A DNA stretch of 64,000 bases, taken from Pantoea deleyi. GTDB taxonomy: Bacteria; Pseudomonadota; Gammaproteobacteria; Enterobacterales; Enterobacteriaceae. Shown here in pieces: positions 18,478-28,149 of the stretch. Within the stretch, counting starts at the first letter, position 1. Every line of letters starts with the position of its first letter. The notes beneath the pieces are model-generated. The model worked only from the letters and a program-made list of their open reading frames with translations. It made no database searches and was not told the origin of the DNA. The DNA lies in the NCBI RefSeq assembly GCF_022647325.1, contig NZ_CP071405.1, positions 3,410,001 to 3,474,000 of the forward strand, in the 5' to 3' direction. A program made the translations under genes and the position numbers.

Positions 18478-19164
18478 ATCCGCACGACTCTCATCTGCTG
18501 AATACCCGGCTTCTCCCTTCTGGCGCGAAATAATGCGTGCAGGCGGAAATGCTCCGCAGAGATGAACGCACACAAGACAGACGACGGCAGAACAGGGAAA
18601 GGCGGGTAAAATTATGGTTCGGTGACTAACGGAACATATCGGTTAATAACCTGGCAATCTTAGGGATATAACTATTTCTGAATGTAAAAATTGAATTTAA
18701 AATATTTCAGAGTGAAACTTTATCATGCTGTTGCGGAGGGGTAACAAAGAGGTAAAAGATTTACAGCGGGAAAATTGCCATTAAAACCCTATAAACATCG
18801 GGCATTTAGTCGTTTTAACGCAGGAGTAAAGGTTATTATTTTCGGTGCGTCATCATCACGCTGAATAACCAGTAAAAAAATATCATATTTTGCTGCAGGA
18901 TTATCCTGTCAGTTGCCTATCCTGGCGTAATAACCGTGGCGATGCCATCAGACAAAGCGCAATCTGTGATCCTCTGCGGTCAGCCTTTTTTATTATACCC
19001 TCTTCTGTCCGTCGCGAGATAATAACGCATAAATACTATTTCGTTTTATCTTTTTGCCTGACTGACGATGCAGAATATTGTGCAAAGCATAGAACAAACC
19101 GGCATTTTGAGATTATCCGCCGCCCGGTAGTGTAGAGCCCATCGACGACTCAGGACCCTTTCCG
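18478..19164. other. divergent regulatory region, dehydrogenase operon / peptide-binding protein
   Basis: About 690 bp, AT-rich in the middle, lie between the leftward dehydrogenase operon and a rightward binding-protein gene. It must contain both promoters. I find no gene with a credible ribosome site and no clear operator. An 81-codon frame at 18890-19135 looks random. Confidence 0.4.
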
Positions 19165-20736
19165 ATGCGCAAAACGTTCTTATCTCTTTTTACCGCTCTG
19201 GCGCTGTCTCACGCCGCCCACGCCGCGACGCCTGCCGATACGCTGGTGGTCGCCGTTCCGCTGGATGGCATTATCAGTTTTGATCCGGCCGAAAGTTTTG
19301 AAACGGTCAGCAACAGCAGCCTGCGCAATATCTATCAGATGCTGCTGGAGCCAAATCATCAGGATCCGCAGCAGCTGTCACCGCTGGCGGCCACGCGCTG
19401 GCAGCCAGGGAAAACGCCTCACAGCCTGGTATTTGACCTCAACCCGCAGGCCCGCTTCGCCAGCGGCAATCCGCTGACCGCTCAGGATGTGGTCTTCTCC
19501 TTAACCCGTGCGGTAAAGCTTAACAAAGCGCCCTCTTTTATCCTGGGCGAGTTTGGCTGGACGCCGGAAAACATCGACCAGCAGTTCACGGTAATTAACG
19601 ACCACCAGCTTGAGCTGCGCTGGCCTGCGGAGATCGGCAGCGATCTGGCGCTGCGCCTGCTGACCGCACCGGTCGCCTCGATTGTCGACAGTAAAGTGGC
19701 GCAGGCACACGCCAGCAATAATGACTACGGTAACGGCTGGCTGAAGACGCACTCCGCCGGCAGCGCGGCGTATACCATCAGACAGTTTGTGCCGCTGCAG
19801 GCGCTGGTGCTGGAGGCGAACCCCCACAGCACGCAGAAGCCGCATCTGAAACGGGTGCTGCTGAAAGGCGTCGCCGATCCCGGCAGCCGCCGCCTGCTGC
19901 TCCAGCAGGGCGACGTGGATGTCGCCTATCAGCTTGGCCCGGACCAGATTGCGGCGCTGAAAAGCGTGCCGGAAGTGCGCGTCGACGCCTTCCCGTCCAG
20001 CCTGATCTACTACGTCGGCTTTAACACCCAAAGCCCGCAGCAACCGGCGCTGGGCAATCCGGCCCTGTGGCAGGCGGCTCGCTGGCTGGTCGACTATGAC
20101 AGCCTGGCAAACCAGCTGCTGAAAGGTCAGTACCGCATTCATCAGAGCTTCCTGCCGGACGGGTTCGACGGCGCGCTGAACAGTACGCCGTTCCATTACG
20201 ATCTGAAAAAGGCGCAGGCGATCCTGCAGAAAGGCGGCATCAAACCGGGCACCCACATCGCGCTGACGGTGGTGAACCAGCCCCCTTACATCGATGTGGC
20301 GCAGGCGCTGCAGGCGAGCTTTGCCAAAGCAGATGTGCAGCTCGATCTCCAGCCGGTGGCGGAATCAGAGCTGTGGAGCAAAATGCGCAGCCGTGACTTT
20401 CAGGCGATCTTCACTTACTGGGGCGCGGACTACATCGATCCCAACACCAACGCCAGCACCTTTGCCTATAACGTGCCGGGCGGTGGCAAAACCCTGGCGT
20501 GGCGCGTCGGCTGGACTATTCCGGAATTAAGCGCGCAGACCCGCGCCGCCGCCGGAGAGAGCGACGCGGCGAAACGCCGCAGCCTCTACACCGGACTGCA
20601 GACCCGCATCCAGCAGGATTCGCCGTTTGTCGTGCTGTTACAGGGTGCGGTTCAGGTGGCGGTGCGCAGCAATCTCAGCCATCTGCAGCAGGGCATCGGC
20701 GTCAGCCTGCTTAACTTCGAAGAGGTCCGGAAGTAA
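19165..20736 (+). CDS. ABC transporter substrate-binding protein, peptide/opine class (SBP_bac_5)
   Basis: The 523-residue exported protein starts with a short Sec signal peptide (A-H-A-A near residue 20). It then shows D-G-I-I-S-F-D-P-A and F-D-L-N-P-Q-A-R-F-x-x-G-x-P-L-T-A-x-D-V, the signature of DppA/OppA-type binding proteins, and the family's Y-W-G-A-D-Y-x-D-P in its second half. Such proteins deliver di/oligopeptides or other ligands to an inner-membrane importer. No permease or ATPase gene is adjacent, so it either uses a transporter elsewhere or has lost its partners. It is a single-gene transcript. Confidence 0.85.
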   Translation: MRKTFLSLFTALALSHAAHAATPADTLVVAVPLDGIISFDPAESFETVSNSSLRNIYQMLLEPNHQDPQQLSPLAATRWQPGKTPHSLVFDLNPQARFASGNPLTAQDVVFSLTRAVKLNKAPSFILGEFGWTPENIDQQFTVINDHQLELRWPAEIGSDLALRLLTAPVASIVDSKVAQAHASNNDYGNGWLKTHSAGSAAYTIRQFVPLQALVLEANPHSTQKPHLKRVLLKGVADPGSRRLLLQQGDVDVAYQLGPDQIAALKSVPEVRVDAFPSSLIYYVGFNTQSPQQPALGNPALWQAARWLVDYDSLANQLLKGQYRIHQSFLPDGFDGALNSTPFHYDLKKAQAILQKGGIKPGTHIALTVVNQPPYIDVAQALQASFAKADVQLDLQPVAESELWSKMRSRDFQAIFTYWGADYIDPNTNASTFAYNVPGGGKTLAWRVGWTIPELSAQTRAAAGESDAAKRRSLYTGLQTRIQQDSPFVVLLQGAVQVAVRSNLSHLQQGIGVSLLNFEEVRK

Positions 20737-20854
20737 ATCCGTTTCAGGCCGCTGCGTAGCGGGCAGCGGCGCCTTTTCTGGCAGATTGTTCTCCTCCTGT
20801 AGATGTCCGGCTTGCTATCCTTCAGGCATACCCTTTAGCCAGGAGTGAAAAAGC

Positions 20855-22357
20855 ATGACTGACCCGCTACTGATTGCGCGTACCCCCGACACCGAACTTC
20901 ACCTGTTACCGCAGATGGCCAACCGCCACGGCCTGATCACCGGCGCGACCGGCACCGGTAAAACCGTCACGCTGCAGAAGCTGGCCGAATCGTTCTCCGC
21001 CAGCGGCGTGCCGGTCTTTATGGCCGACGTTAAAGGCGATCTGACCGGCGTGGCGATGGCGGGCCAGTCCAGTGAAAAGCTGCAGGCACGGCTGGCGGCG
21101 ATCGGCGTTACCGACTGGCAACCACAGAGCAATCCGGTAGTGCTGTGGGATATCTTCGGCGAGAAAGGCCATCCGGTGCGCGCCACCGTCTCCGATCTCG
21201 GGCCACTGCTGCTGGCGCGACTGCTGAACCTCAATGAGGTGCAGAGCGGCGTGCTGCAGATTATTTTCCGTATCGCCGATGACCAGGGCCTGCTGCTGCT
21301 GGACTTCAAGGATCTGCGCGCCATGACGCAGTACATCGGTGACAACGCCAGAAGCTTCCAGAGCCACTACGGCAACATCAACAGCGCCTCGGTCGGCGCC
21401 ATTCAGCGCGGACTGCTGACGCTGGAGCAACAGGGCGCGGAACACTTCTTTGGTGAACCGATGCTGGATATCGCCGACTGGATGCGCGTCGACAGCAACG
21501 GCAAAGGCATCATCAACATCCTCTCCGCCGAAAAGCTCTACCAGATGCCAAAACTCTACGCCACCAGCCTGCTGTGGCTGCTGTCGGAGCTGTATGAGCA
21601 TCTGCCGGAAGCGGGCGACCCAGATAAACCAAAGCTGGTCTTCTTCTTTGACGAAGCGCATCTGCTGTTCACCGACGCGCCGCCGGTGCTACTGGAGAAG
21701 ATCGAACAGGTGATGCGGCTGATTCGCTCGAAAGGCGTCGGCGTCTGGTTTGTGACGCAGAACCCGGCCGACATCCCCGATCGGGTGCTGGGCCAGCTCG
21801 GCAACCGCGTCCAGCACGCCCTGCGCGCCTTTACGCCGCGGGATCAGAAAGCGGTCAGAACTGCCGCTGAGACTCTGCGCACCAATCCGGCCTTTGACAG
21901 CGTGGAAGCGATTCAGGCGCTGGGCACCGGCGAAGCGTTGATCTCCTTCCTGGATGAGAAAGGCAGCCCGTCGGTGGTGGAACGCACGATGGTGATTGCG
22001 CCCGGCTCGCGCATGGGGCCGGTCACCGGCGATGAACGTAACGGTCTGATCAACCACTCCCCGCTCTACGGCAAATATGACACCGAAATCGATCGTGAAT
22101 CGGCGTTTGAAAAGCTGCAACAGGGTTTCCAGGCCGCCAGCGATAAGGCCAGTGCACCTCCGGCCAGAGGCGGCGATGTCGCGGTCGACAACGGGATCCT
22201 CGGCGGACTGAAAGAGATCCTGTTTGGTCATACCGGCCCGCGCGGCGGCAGGCATGATGGGGTGGTGCAGACGATGGCGAAAAGCGCTACCCGCCAGATC
22301 ACGAATCAGATCATCCGTGGCGTACTCGGCAGCCTGCTGGGTGGCCGTCGCCGGTAA
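20855..22357 (+). CDS. yjgR: HerA-like ATPase YjgR (DUF853)
   Basis: The 500-residue P-loop protein carries Walker A G-A-T-G-T-G-K-T near residue 30, M-A-D-V-K-G-D-L just after, and Walker B V-F-F-F-D-E-A-H near 270, followed by W-F-V-T-Q-N-P-A-D. It matches E. coli YjgR in length and along the whole sequence. The family is related to HerA DNA translocases, but its cellular role is not established. The ribosome site is CAGGAG. yjiN begins 26 bp downstream, so the two probably share a transcript. Confidence 0.93.
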   Translation: MTDPLLIARTPDTELHLLPQMANRHGLITGATGTGKTVTLQKLAESFSASGVPVFMADVKGDLTGVAMAGQSSEKLQARLAAIGVTDWQPQSNPVVLWDIFGEKGHPVRATVSDLGPLLLARLLNLNEVQSGVLQIIFRIADDQGLLLLDFKDLRAMTQYIGDNARSFQSHYGNINSASVGAIQRGLLTLEQQGAEHFFGEPMLDIADWMRVDSNGKGIINILSAEKLYQMPKLYATSLLWLLSELYEHLPEAGDPDKPKLVFFFDEAHLLFTDAPPVLLEKIEQVMRLIRSKGVGVWFVTQNPADIPDRVLGQLGNRVQHALRAFTPRDQKAVRTAAETLRTNPAFDSVEAIQALGTGEALISFLDEKGSPSVVERTMVIAPGSRMGPVTGDERNGLINHSPLYGKYDTEIDRESAFEKLQQGFQAASDKASAPPARGGDVAVDNGILGGLKEILFGHTGPRGGRHDGVVQTMAKSATRQITNQIIRGVLGSLLGGRRR

Positions 22358-22383
22358 ACCCGGCTCTCTGCTAAGATCAGGTT

Positions 22384-23673
22384 ATGGATAAACAACACGA
22401 ACTGAAACGGATGAAGCGCCTGGCCCTGCTGCTGCTGCTGCTGGCCGCCGCCACCTTTGTTGTCACCCTTTTTCTGCCGCCCGGCTTCTGGGTCAGCGGC
22501 GTTAAGGCGATTGCCGAGGCGGCGATGGTCGGTGCACTGGCGGACTGGTTCGCCGTCGTGGCGCTGTTCCGGCGGGTGCCGGTGCCCTTTGTCTCACGCC
22601 ACACCGCCATTATTCCGCGCAACAAAGATCGCATCGGTGAAAACCTGGGCCGCTTCGTCCAGGAGAAGTTTCTGGATACCGATTCGCTGCTGAATCTCAT
22701 CCGCCGTCACGATCCCTCCCGGCTGCTAGCGCAGTGGCTGAACACGCCGGGCAATGCCGACCGCATCGGCCGCCATCTGCTGCAGGTGATGCGCGGCTTC
22801 CTGGATCTCACCGATGACGCGCGCATCCAGACCTTTATGCGCCGCGCGGTGCATCGCGCCATCGACAAGGTGGATCTCAGCCAGACCAGCGCCATGGTGC
22901 TGGAGAGCCTGACCCGTAATAACCGCCATCAGGCGCTGCTGGACGCGGCCATCGACCAGCTGCTGAAGCTGCTGCACAAGCCTGCGACCCGCGAATTTAT
23001 CGCCCTGCAGCTGGTGCGCTGGCTGAAGCGCGAGCATCCGATCAAAGCCAAAATGTTGCCGACCGAATGGCTGGGCGAACACAGCGCCGAGCTGGTGGCG
23101 AACGCGGTCGATTCGCTACTGGATGATGTGGCGATGGATCAGGGGCATGAGCTGCGCCTGGGCTTTAACCGGGCGGTAGAGAAGCTGATTGTCAGACTGC
23201 AGAACGACCCGGAAATGGCCGCGCGTGCCGAAGAGATCAAAGGCTGGCTGAAAGAGGATGCCACATTTAATCGCTACATCGGTGAGCTGTGGAATGATAT
23301 GCGCAACTGGCTCAAGGCCGATCTGAGCAGTGAAGATTCGCGGGTGCAGGAGAAAGTGCGTGGCGCAGCCCTGTGGCTGGGCGAAACGCTGGCGGCGGAT
23401 CCGGCGCTGCGCGACTCGATGAACCAGCATCTGGAGCAGGCGGCGCGCAGCGTGGCGCCGGAGTTCGCCAGCTTCCTGACGCGTCACATCAGCGACACCG
23501 TAAAGAGCTGGGACGCGCGCGACATGTCGCAGCAGATCGAACTCAATATCGGCAAAGACCTGCAGTTTATCCGCATCAACGGCACGCTGGTGGGCGGCAC
23601 CATCGGGCTGATCCTCTATCTGCTGTCGCAGCTGCCTGCAGCGCTGCCGGTGGTGAAAAGCTGGCTGACCTGA
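22384..23673 (+). CDS. yjiN: DUF445 inner-membrane protein YjiN
   Basis: The 429-residue protein has an N-terminal membrane hairpin (residues about 13-60, including [15 protein letters not shown]), a long helical soluble middle and a C-terminal hydrophobic segment with G-G-T-I-G-L. This is the DUF445/YjiN architecture and length. Its function is unknown. The ATG follows a weak AAGATCAGG site 26 bp after yjgR. Confidence 0.9.
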   Translation: MDKQHELKRMKRLALLLLLLAAATFVVTLFLPPGFWVSGVKAIAEAAMVGALADWFAVVALFRRVPVPFVSRHTAIIPRNKDRIGENLGRFVQEKFLDTDSLLNLIRRHDPSRLLAQWLNTPGNADRIGRHLLQVMRGFLDLTDDARIQTFMRRAVHRAIDKVDLSQTSAMVLESLTRNNRHQALLDAAIDQLLKLLHKPATREFIALQLVRWLKREHPIKAKMLPTEWLGEHSAELVANAVDSLLDDVAMDQGHELRLGFNRAVEKLIVRLQNDPEMAARAEEIKGWLKEDATFNRYIGELWNDMRNWLKADLSSEDSRVQEKVRGAALWLGETLAADPALRDSMNQHLEQAARSVAPEFASFLTRHISDTVKSWDARDMSQQIELNIGKDLQFIRINGTLVGGTIGLILYLLSQLPAALPVVKSWLT

Positions 23674-23683
23674 ATCGGGTTCG

Positions 23684-23711
23684 GCACGGTGAACGCCGCC
23701 CTTCACCGTGC
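23684..23711. terminator. inverted repeat between convergent yjiN and btpA-like gene
   Basis: A perfect 10-bp stem GCACGGTGAA / TTCACCGTGC with an 8-nt loop lies between the two convergent genes. There is no T run, so its strength as a terminator is uncertain. Confidence 0.5.
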
Positions 23712-23763
23712 TGACCTGTCTCCTCGCCCGCAGGATTTTCCTGCGTCGGGTGCTACAAGGCGG

Positions 23764-24609
23764 CTAAGCCTGCTCCAGCGCGGCCTGCGCCACCGCCATA
23801 AAGTGTTTTACCCTCTCCCGGTCCACATCGTTCCACCAGACGCCATCGACCTTAAGCGCGCTGGCCACAATGACAGCCTGCGTGCGTGACAGAATCTGAC
23901 AGACGTTAACAGGCGTCACGCCCGACCCTACCAGCAGCGGTAAAGCGGTGGCGGCACGGATTTCGTCGATTTCGTCCAGCGTAGCGCTGTCACCGGTTCG
24001 TTGTCCGGTGGCGATAACCGCATCCGCCTCAAAGAAGTCAACATCGCGGGTCAGTTCCTTAATGGAGCGATCGGCCACAATCGCATGGCTGCCGTGTTTA
24101 ACGTGGCTGTCGGCAAACACGCGGATATGTTCAGCCCGGAGCTGGCTTCGGTAGCGCAGCGCCTTCGCGGCCGCCCCTTCAATAAAACCTTCGTTGGCGA
24201 TATACGCATTGGCCCACTGATTGACGCGGATAAAATCCGCCCCGCCCGCCAGCGCGGTGGCAAAAGCAGGTAATGCCGCATTTGCCAGCACGTTAATTCC
24301 CAGCGGCACGCCGAAACGTTCCCGCACTTTTTCCGTAATCACCGCCATCAGTGCCGGCGTTTCAGGACCAATGTCCTCAGGTTTTGAAAAGGGAATATCA
24401 CCATGATTTTCCACAATCAGGCCATGAACACCGCCAAGAATATAATTTTCCGCATCACGTAATGCCCGATCAATTATCGCACTGACGGGCTTGCCGCGAT
24501 ATTTTGGCGACCCCGGAAAAGGATCGCAGTGAATCACGCCAATAACCGCTTTAGGTCGTGAAAATATCGCTTGTATTGCATCAATTTTTTCTGCTGATAT
24601 AGAAACCAT
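23764..24609 (-). CDS. BtpA/SgcQ family protein
   Basis: The 281-residue TIM-barrel-like protein shows V-I-G-V-I-H-C-D-P-F-P-G-S-P, G-V-H-G-L-I-V-E-N-H-G-D-I-P-F and L-L-V-G-S-G-V-T, the marks of the BtpA/SgcQ family. Members occur in thylakoid biogenesis (BtpA) and in sugar-phosphate gene clusters (SgcQ); the reaction is not established. The start codon is 29 bp from the divergent kinase gene, so the two promoters must overlap the coding starts. It belongs to the LacI-controlled catabolic locus by position. Confidence 0.85.
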   Translation of the reverse strand: MVSISAEKIDAIQAIFSRPKAVIGVIHCDPFPGSPKYRGKPVSAIIDRALRDAENYILGGVHGLIVENHGDIPFSKPEDIGPETPALMAVITEKVRERFGVPLGINVLANAALPAFATALAGGADFIRVNQWANAYIANEGFIEGAAAKALRYRSQLRAEHIRVFADSHVKHGSHAIVADRSIKELTRDVDFFEADAVIATGQRTGDSATLDEIDEIRAATALPLLVGSGVTPVNVCQILSRTQAVIVASALKVDGVWWNDVDRERVKHFMAVAQAALEQA

Positions 24610-24638
24610 TGCTTCTTTATCCTGTTCAGGAAAACACT

Positions 24639-25520
24639 ATGCGTGTTTATGTGGCTGGTAATATTACTGTCGATGAAACCTGGTCTGTTACAGATATTCC
24701 GGCTAAGGGCGCCTCTGTTCACGGTTATCCGCGTTCGCTGGATATCGGCGGTAAAGGCGCGAATCAGGCGATACTCTTATCCCGTTGCGGCATTGAAACG
24801 TATTTAATTGCCGCGACCGGTCATGACAGCAATGGAAAATGGATCCGCCAGCAGCTCATGAACGAGCCCGTCACGTTACTGCCCACGCAGCCCATGACCG
24901 CATTGAGCGATACCTCGCTTATTCTGCACAGTGCCGATGGCGATAACGCCATTATTACCCGTACAACGGCGGCAGATTCGCTGGATATCAATACGCTTAC
25001 TCGCCATCTTGCCCGTGCGCGTCCGGGTGATCTGCTGGTACAGCAGGGCAATTTCTCGCCAGAGAAAACTTATGCGCTGTTTAACGAGGCGAAATCCCGT
25101 GGCCTGATCACCGTTTTTAACCCCTCTCCGGTGCAGGCGGGGTTCAGCGCATGCTGGCCGCTGGTGGATATTGCGGTGGTCAATCAGCATGAAGCCCAAC
25201 AGTTGCCGCCCGGCGCGGTTCACACTTTAGTGGTCACTCACGGCAGCGCCGGTGCCTGGCTGATTCAGGGCGACCGGCGAACATTTTCCCCGGCGCAACC
25301 CGCCCATGCCGTAGATACCACCGGCGCAGGTGACACCTTTCTGGCCGTGATGCTGGCCTCCGCGCTCCTGCGCGGGGGGGACGTTGACACATTAGCTCTG
25401 ACGCATGCCAGTCAGGCTGCTGCGCTGACCGTCAGCCGTCCCGGCACGCTTCAGGCCTTTCCCACCGCAGAGGAGCTCGCCGCGCTGCTCCAGACAGGCG
25501 GCGAGTCAGCGCTTACTTAA
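24639..25520 (+). CDS. PfkB family sugar/nucleoside kinase
   Basis: The 293-residue ribokinase-like enzyme has both family signatures: G-G-K-G-A-N-Q-A near residue 37 and D-T-T-G-A-G-D-T-F near 227, where the second Asp is the catalytic base. It would phosphorylate the imported substrate or an intermediate using ATP. The ATG at 24639 is preceded by CAGGA. It converges on the binding-protein gene, and the two 3' ends overlap by 8 nt. Substrate is unknown; ribose, another pentose or a nucleoside are possible. Confidence 0.88.
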   Translation: MRVYVAGNITVDETWSVTDIPAKGASVHGYPRSLDIGGKGANQAILLSRCGIETYLIAATGHDSNGKWIRQQLMNEPVTLLPTQPMTALSDTSLILHSADGDNAIITRTTAADSLDINTLTRHLARARPGDLLVQQGNFSPEKTYALFNEAKSRGLITVFNPSPVQAGFSACWPLVDIAVVNQHEAQQLPPGAVHTLVVTHGSAGAWLIQGDRRTFSPAQPAHAVDTTGAGDTFLAVMLASALLRGGDVDTLALTHASQAAALTVSRPGTLQAFPTAEELAALLQTGGESALT

Positions 25521-26463
25521 ACATCGCCCGGTAGCTGTCCACGTTGGCTTTCGTTACCACCGTGGCCGGCACCAGAATGGTTTTTGACACGGTTTTGCCC
25601 GACGTAAGCGCATTCAGGGCTTTTACCGCCTCTTCACCCATCTTTTCAGGATCCTGCTGCAGCACGGCTGTGACATAACCGCCATCGATACCGCTGATGG
25701 CTTTTGACGTCAGATCCCAGCCAAAGACTTTGATATCCTTCTGACGCCCCTGGTTTTCAACGGCAGCAATCGCCCCCAGCAGTGCCGGTTCACCGGTCGC
25801 GTAAATCGCGGTTAAATCCGGGTTACCGGTAATCAGGTTTTCCGCCGCCGTCATCGCCGTATCCTGCACGTTCTGACCATCAACCACGTCCGCCACGGTG
25901 ATGCCCGGATTGCTCTTAATCGTCTCTTCAAACCCTTTCTGACGCTGGTTCTGTACCGCTGAATTCAGTGCGCCCACAATGCCCAGTCGCGCTTTGCCGC
26001 CGCTGTTTTTAGCCATGTAGTCGACAAAATATTTCCCAATAATTTTGCCGCCTTCCAGGTTATCCACGCCCACCTGTGCGGCCTGAGGGCCGGCCGGCAA
26101 TACGGCATCAATCGCAATCACCGGTATTTTGGCGGCCGCCGCTTCTTTGATCGCGGGCATAATACCGTTGACGTCAATCGCATCCACCATAATGCCCTTC
26201 ACGCCCTGTTGAATATAATTTTCTATCGCATCGTTTTGCGACACAGGATTATCGTTGGCGTTAAAGATCACTAAATCTTTACCGCTGGCTTTCGCTGCTT
26301 CCTGGGCGCCCTTATTCATCTGGTTAAAAAACAGGGCCTGCTGATTAATCTGGACCAGGGCATAAGCCGGAGCGGCTTGCGCCAGAGACCATAAAGAACC
26401 CGCAGACAGTAAGCCGGTTGCCAGCGCAACAGCACGCAGTTTTCTGGTGTTAAATGCCATCAT
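25513..26463 (-). CDS. ribose-type sugar ABC transporter periplasmic binding protein
   Basis: The 316-residue exported protein has a Sec signal peptide (A-Q-A-A near residue 30) and the type I periplasmic binding fold of RbsB-like proteins: I-F-N-A-N-D-N, Q-N-D-A-I-E-N-Y-I-Q-Q-G-V-K-G-I-M-V and a T-A-I-Y-A-T-G-E-P hinge strand. It should bind the substrate for the ATPase and permease at 28150-29956. The ATG at 26463 follows GAGGAA by 7 nt; a longer frame to 26598 is not supported. It reads away from the LacI gene, sharing a 320-bp divergent control region that contains a degenerate operator. Confidence 0.9.
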   Translation of the reverse strand: MMAFNTRKLRAVALATGLLSAGSLWSLAQAAPAYALVQINQQALFFNQMNKGAQEAAKASGKDLVIFNANDNPVSQNDAIENYIQQGVKGIMVDAIDVNGIMPAIKEAAAAKIPVIAIDAVLPAGPQAAQVGVDNLEGGKIIGKYFVDYMAKNSGGKARLGIVGALNSAVQNQRQKGFEETIKSNPGITVADVVDGQNVQDTAMTAAENLITGNPDLTAIYATGEPALLGAIAAVENQGRQKDIKVFGWDLTSKAISGIDGGYVTAVLQQDPEKMGEEAVKALNALTSGKTVSKTILVPATVVTKANVDSYRAMFK

Positions 26464-26731
26464 CTTATAATTCCTCGTCGGGAATGAGCGATAACCAGTC
26501 GATCTCCACATCAACATGCAGAGGGAATATGAGTGGCGGGCAAATATCGTCTGAATGGCTGCTTCAGCCAGGACCTGACTAATCGACTTTCTGCACACCG
26601 TCCATTATGGTGCACGTGTGAAAGGGATAAATCGGGTTTGGGAGTGACTCCCGGGTAATGCGGTAAACTGCCTTTAACATTCGCTTCTGGCTAAATTTTG
26701 TCAAGCGATTATTTTATCGTCAGCGGTTACT

Positions 26732-26745
26732 GAAAAACGGTTTTC
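26732..26745. promoter_or_regulatory. probable degenerate LacI-type operator
   Basis: GAAAAACGGTTTTC is a near-perfect palindrome with the central CG typical of LacI-family sites. It matches 11 of 14 positions of the two perfect operators at 27888 and 28060. It lies between the divergent binding-protein and repressor genes and could serve autoregulation of the locus. A weaker match, TAAATCGGGTTT, lies at 26628-26639. Confidence 0.5.
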
Positions 26746-26787
26746 GCTGCGCACGACTGTGTTAACTGAGAGCCGATTCCGGGCAAT

Positions 26788-27810
26788 ATGGCAGGTGATA
26801 TGAGTAAAAAACGGGTACTGTTATCCGATGTCGCAGCGCGGGCCGGACTGTCAAAAACGACCGTATCCCGCTATATGAATCAAAGCATTATGCTGCCGCA
26901 GGAGACAGTTGACCGTATCGAAGCGGCAATTCGTCAACTGGATTATCGCGGTAACAGCCTGGCGCGCCGCCTCAGCAAGGGCGGCAGCGAAACCCTGGGG
27001 CTGGTGCTGCCTGATATTACCAACCCCTTCTTTGCCGAACTGGCAGATGCCGCCGAAGAAGCCGCCTCTGCCCACGGCTACAGCCTGGTGCTGTGTATTA
27101 CCCGCAACCATCCAGACAAAGAGAGTCAGTTTATCCGCTGGCTGGATACCTGCCAGGTAGATGGCCTGCTGTTTATCACCAACCATCCGGATAACGGTCT
27201 GTTGCGCAAGGAAATTAACCGCCACCAGCGCATCGTGCTGCTGGATGAGGACATTCCCGGTAGCGCGGTGCCTAAGGTGTTTGTCGACAACGTTCAGGGC
27301 GGCCGGATTGCGACCGAAAAACTGATCGCTGCAGGTCACCGGCATATCGCCTTTGTCGGCGGCCCGGACGAACTGATGAGTGTACGCGAACGTTACCAGG
27401 GGTTTTGCACCGCAATGGAGCAGGCTGGCCTGCATGTGCCGCCCGAATGGGTGATGTATGGCGAATACCAGCGAGAGTCGGGCAAACAGGCGCTGGAACA
27501 GCTGTTTAGCCATGCCAGACGCCCTACCGCCGTCTTTGCCGCCAGTGATTTTCTCGTGCTGGGATTGATGGATGGCCTGCGCGCGCGTGGACTCAAAGCG
27601 CCCGACGCGCTGTCGCTGGTCGGCTTTGATGATGCGACTTATGCCGACTTTACCCAGCCCCGTATTTCAACCATTCGCCAGCCTGCGCGTGAACTGGGCC
27701 GCACGGCGGTCGGGATCATGTTGCGTATCCTCAATGATGCGCTCCCCGTGCCCGCCGAAACCCGCCTGCCGGTAGAATGGGTGGCGCGCGATTCAATACA
27801 GAAATGTTAA
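26788..27810 (+). CDS. LacI family transcriptional repressor
   Basis: The 340-residue regulator has a LacI helix-turn-helix at its N-terminus (L-S-D-V-A-A-R-A-G-L-S-K-T-T-V-S-R-Y near residues 12-29), a hinge, and a sugar-binding core with L-G-L-V-L-P-D-I-T-N-P-F-F-A and L-V-G-F-D-D. The ATG at 26800 is an alternative start, giving a conventional short N-terminus. The gene lies between the binding-protein gene and the ABC/hydrolase operon. Two perfect palindromes just downstream and a degenerate one upstream are its likely binding sites, so it probably represses the operon until the sugar ligand appears. Confidence 0.9.
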   Translation: MAGDMSKKRVLLSDVAARAGLSKTTVSRYMNQSIMLPQETVDRIEAAIRQLDYRGNSLARRLSKGGSETLGLVLPDITNPFFAELADAAEEAASAHGYSLVLCITRNHPDKESQFIRWLDTCQVDGLLFITNHPDNGLLRKEINRHQRIVLLDEDIPGSAVPKVFVDNVQGGRIATEKLIAAGHRHIAFVGGPDELMSVRERYQGFCTAMEQAGLHVPPEWVMYGEYQRESGKQALEQLFSHARRPTAVFAASDFLVLGLMDGLRARGLKAPDALSLVGFDDATYADFTQPRISTIRQPARELGRTAVGIMLRILNDALPVPAETRLPVEWVARDSIQKC

Positions 27811-27887
27811 CAACGTCCCAGAATGGCGCAAAAGTGCACAGTTGTGGCGCAAATAATGAGCTTTTAAATGTAGCAGTGTTATTTTAA

Positions 27888-27901
27888 GTAAACCGGTTTA
27901 C
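27888..27901. promoter_or_regulatory. LacI-type operator O1
   Basis: GTAAACCGGTTTAC is a perfect 14-bp palindrome with a central CG. An identical copy lies 172 bp downstream in the same intergenic region, ahead of the ABC operon. Confidence 0.8.
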
Positions 27902-28059
27902 CTGACGTAAAACGTTAAAAGCGCGTTATTACAAGGGGTTAGACCGCGAGTATCTCCCTGGTGAGTAGTCTGGCACGGAAGCTGCAATGTCCTACCCGGC
28001 AAACAAATATCGTTGAAGCGTGTTGTTCTGTGTGTTTTAACAAAGGCTGTATCCTGCTG

Positions 28060-28073
28060 GTAAACCGGTTTAC
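28060..28073. promoter_or_regulatory. LacI-type operator O2
   Basis: This is an identical copy of GTAAACCGGTTTAC, 77 bp before the ABC ATPase start. A half-site GTAAACCGG follows at 28080-28088. The centre-to-centre distance of 172 bp to the other operator would allow a DNA loop, as in other LacI-type systems. Confidence 0.82.
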
Positions 28074-28149
28074 AAGGGCGTAAACCGGGCCGGATAACGC
28101 CTTTTACATGCAGAGTAACGGTCCCGTTAGCGGTGATGGGAGTGATCAC

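Noticed and set aside
18890..19135. 81-codon frame before the peptide-binding protein gene
   Set aside because: No ribosome site and no plausible protein features.
28028..28049. Possible CRP site near TGTGTGTTTTAACAAA
   Set aside because: Only one half resembles the consensus; too weak to report.
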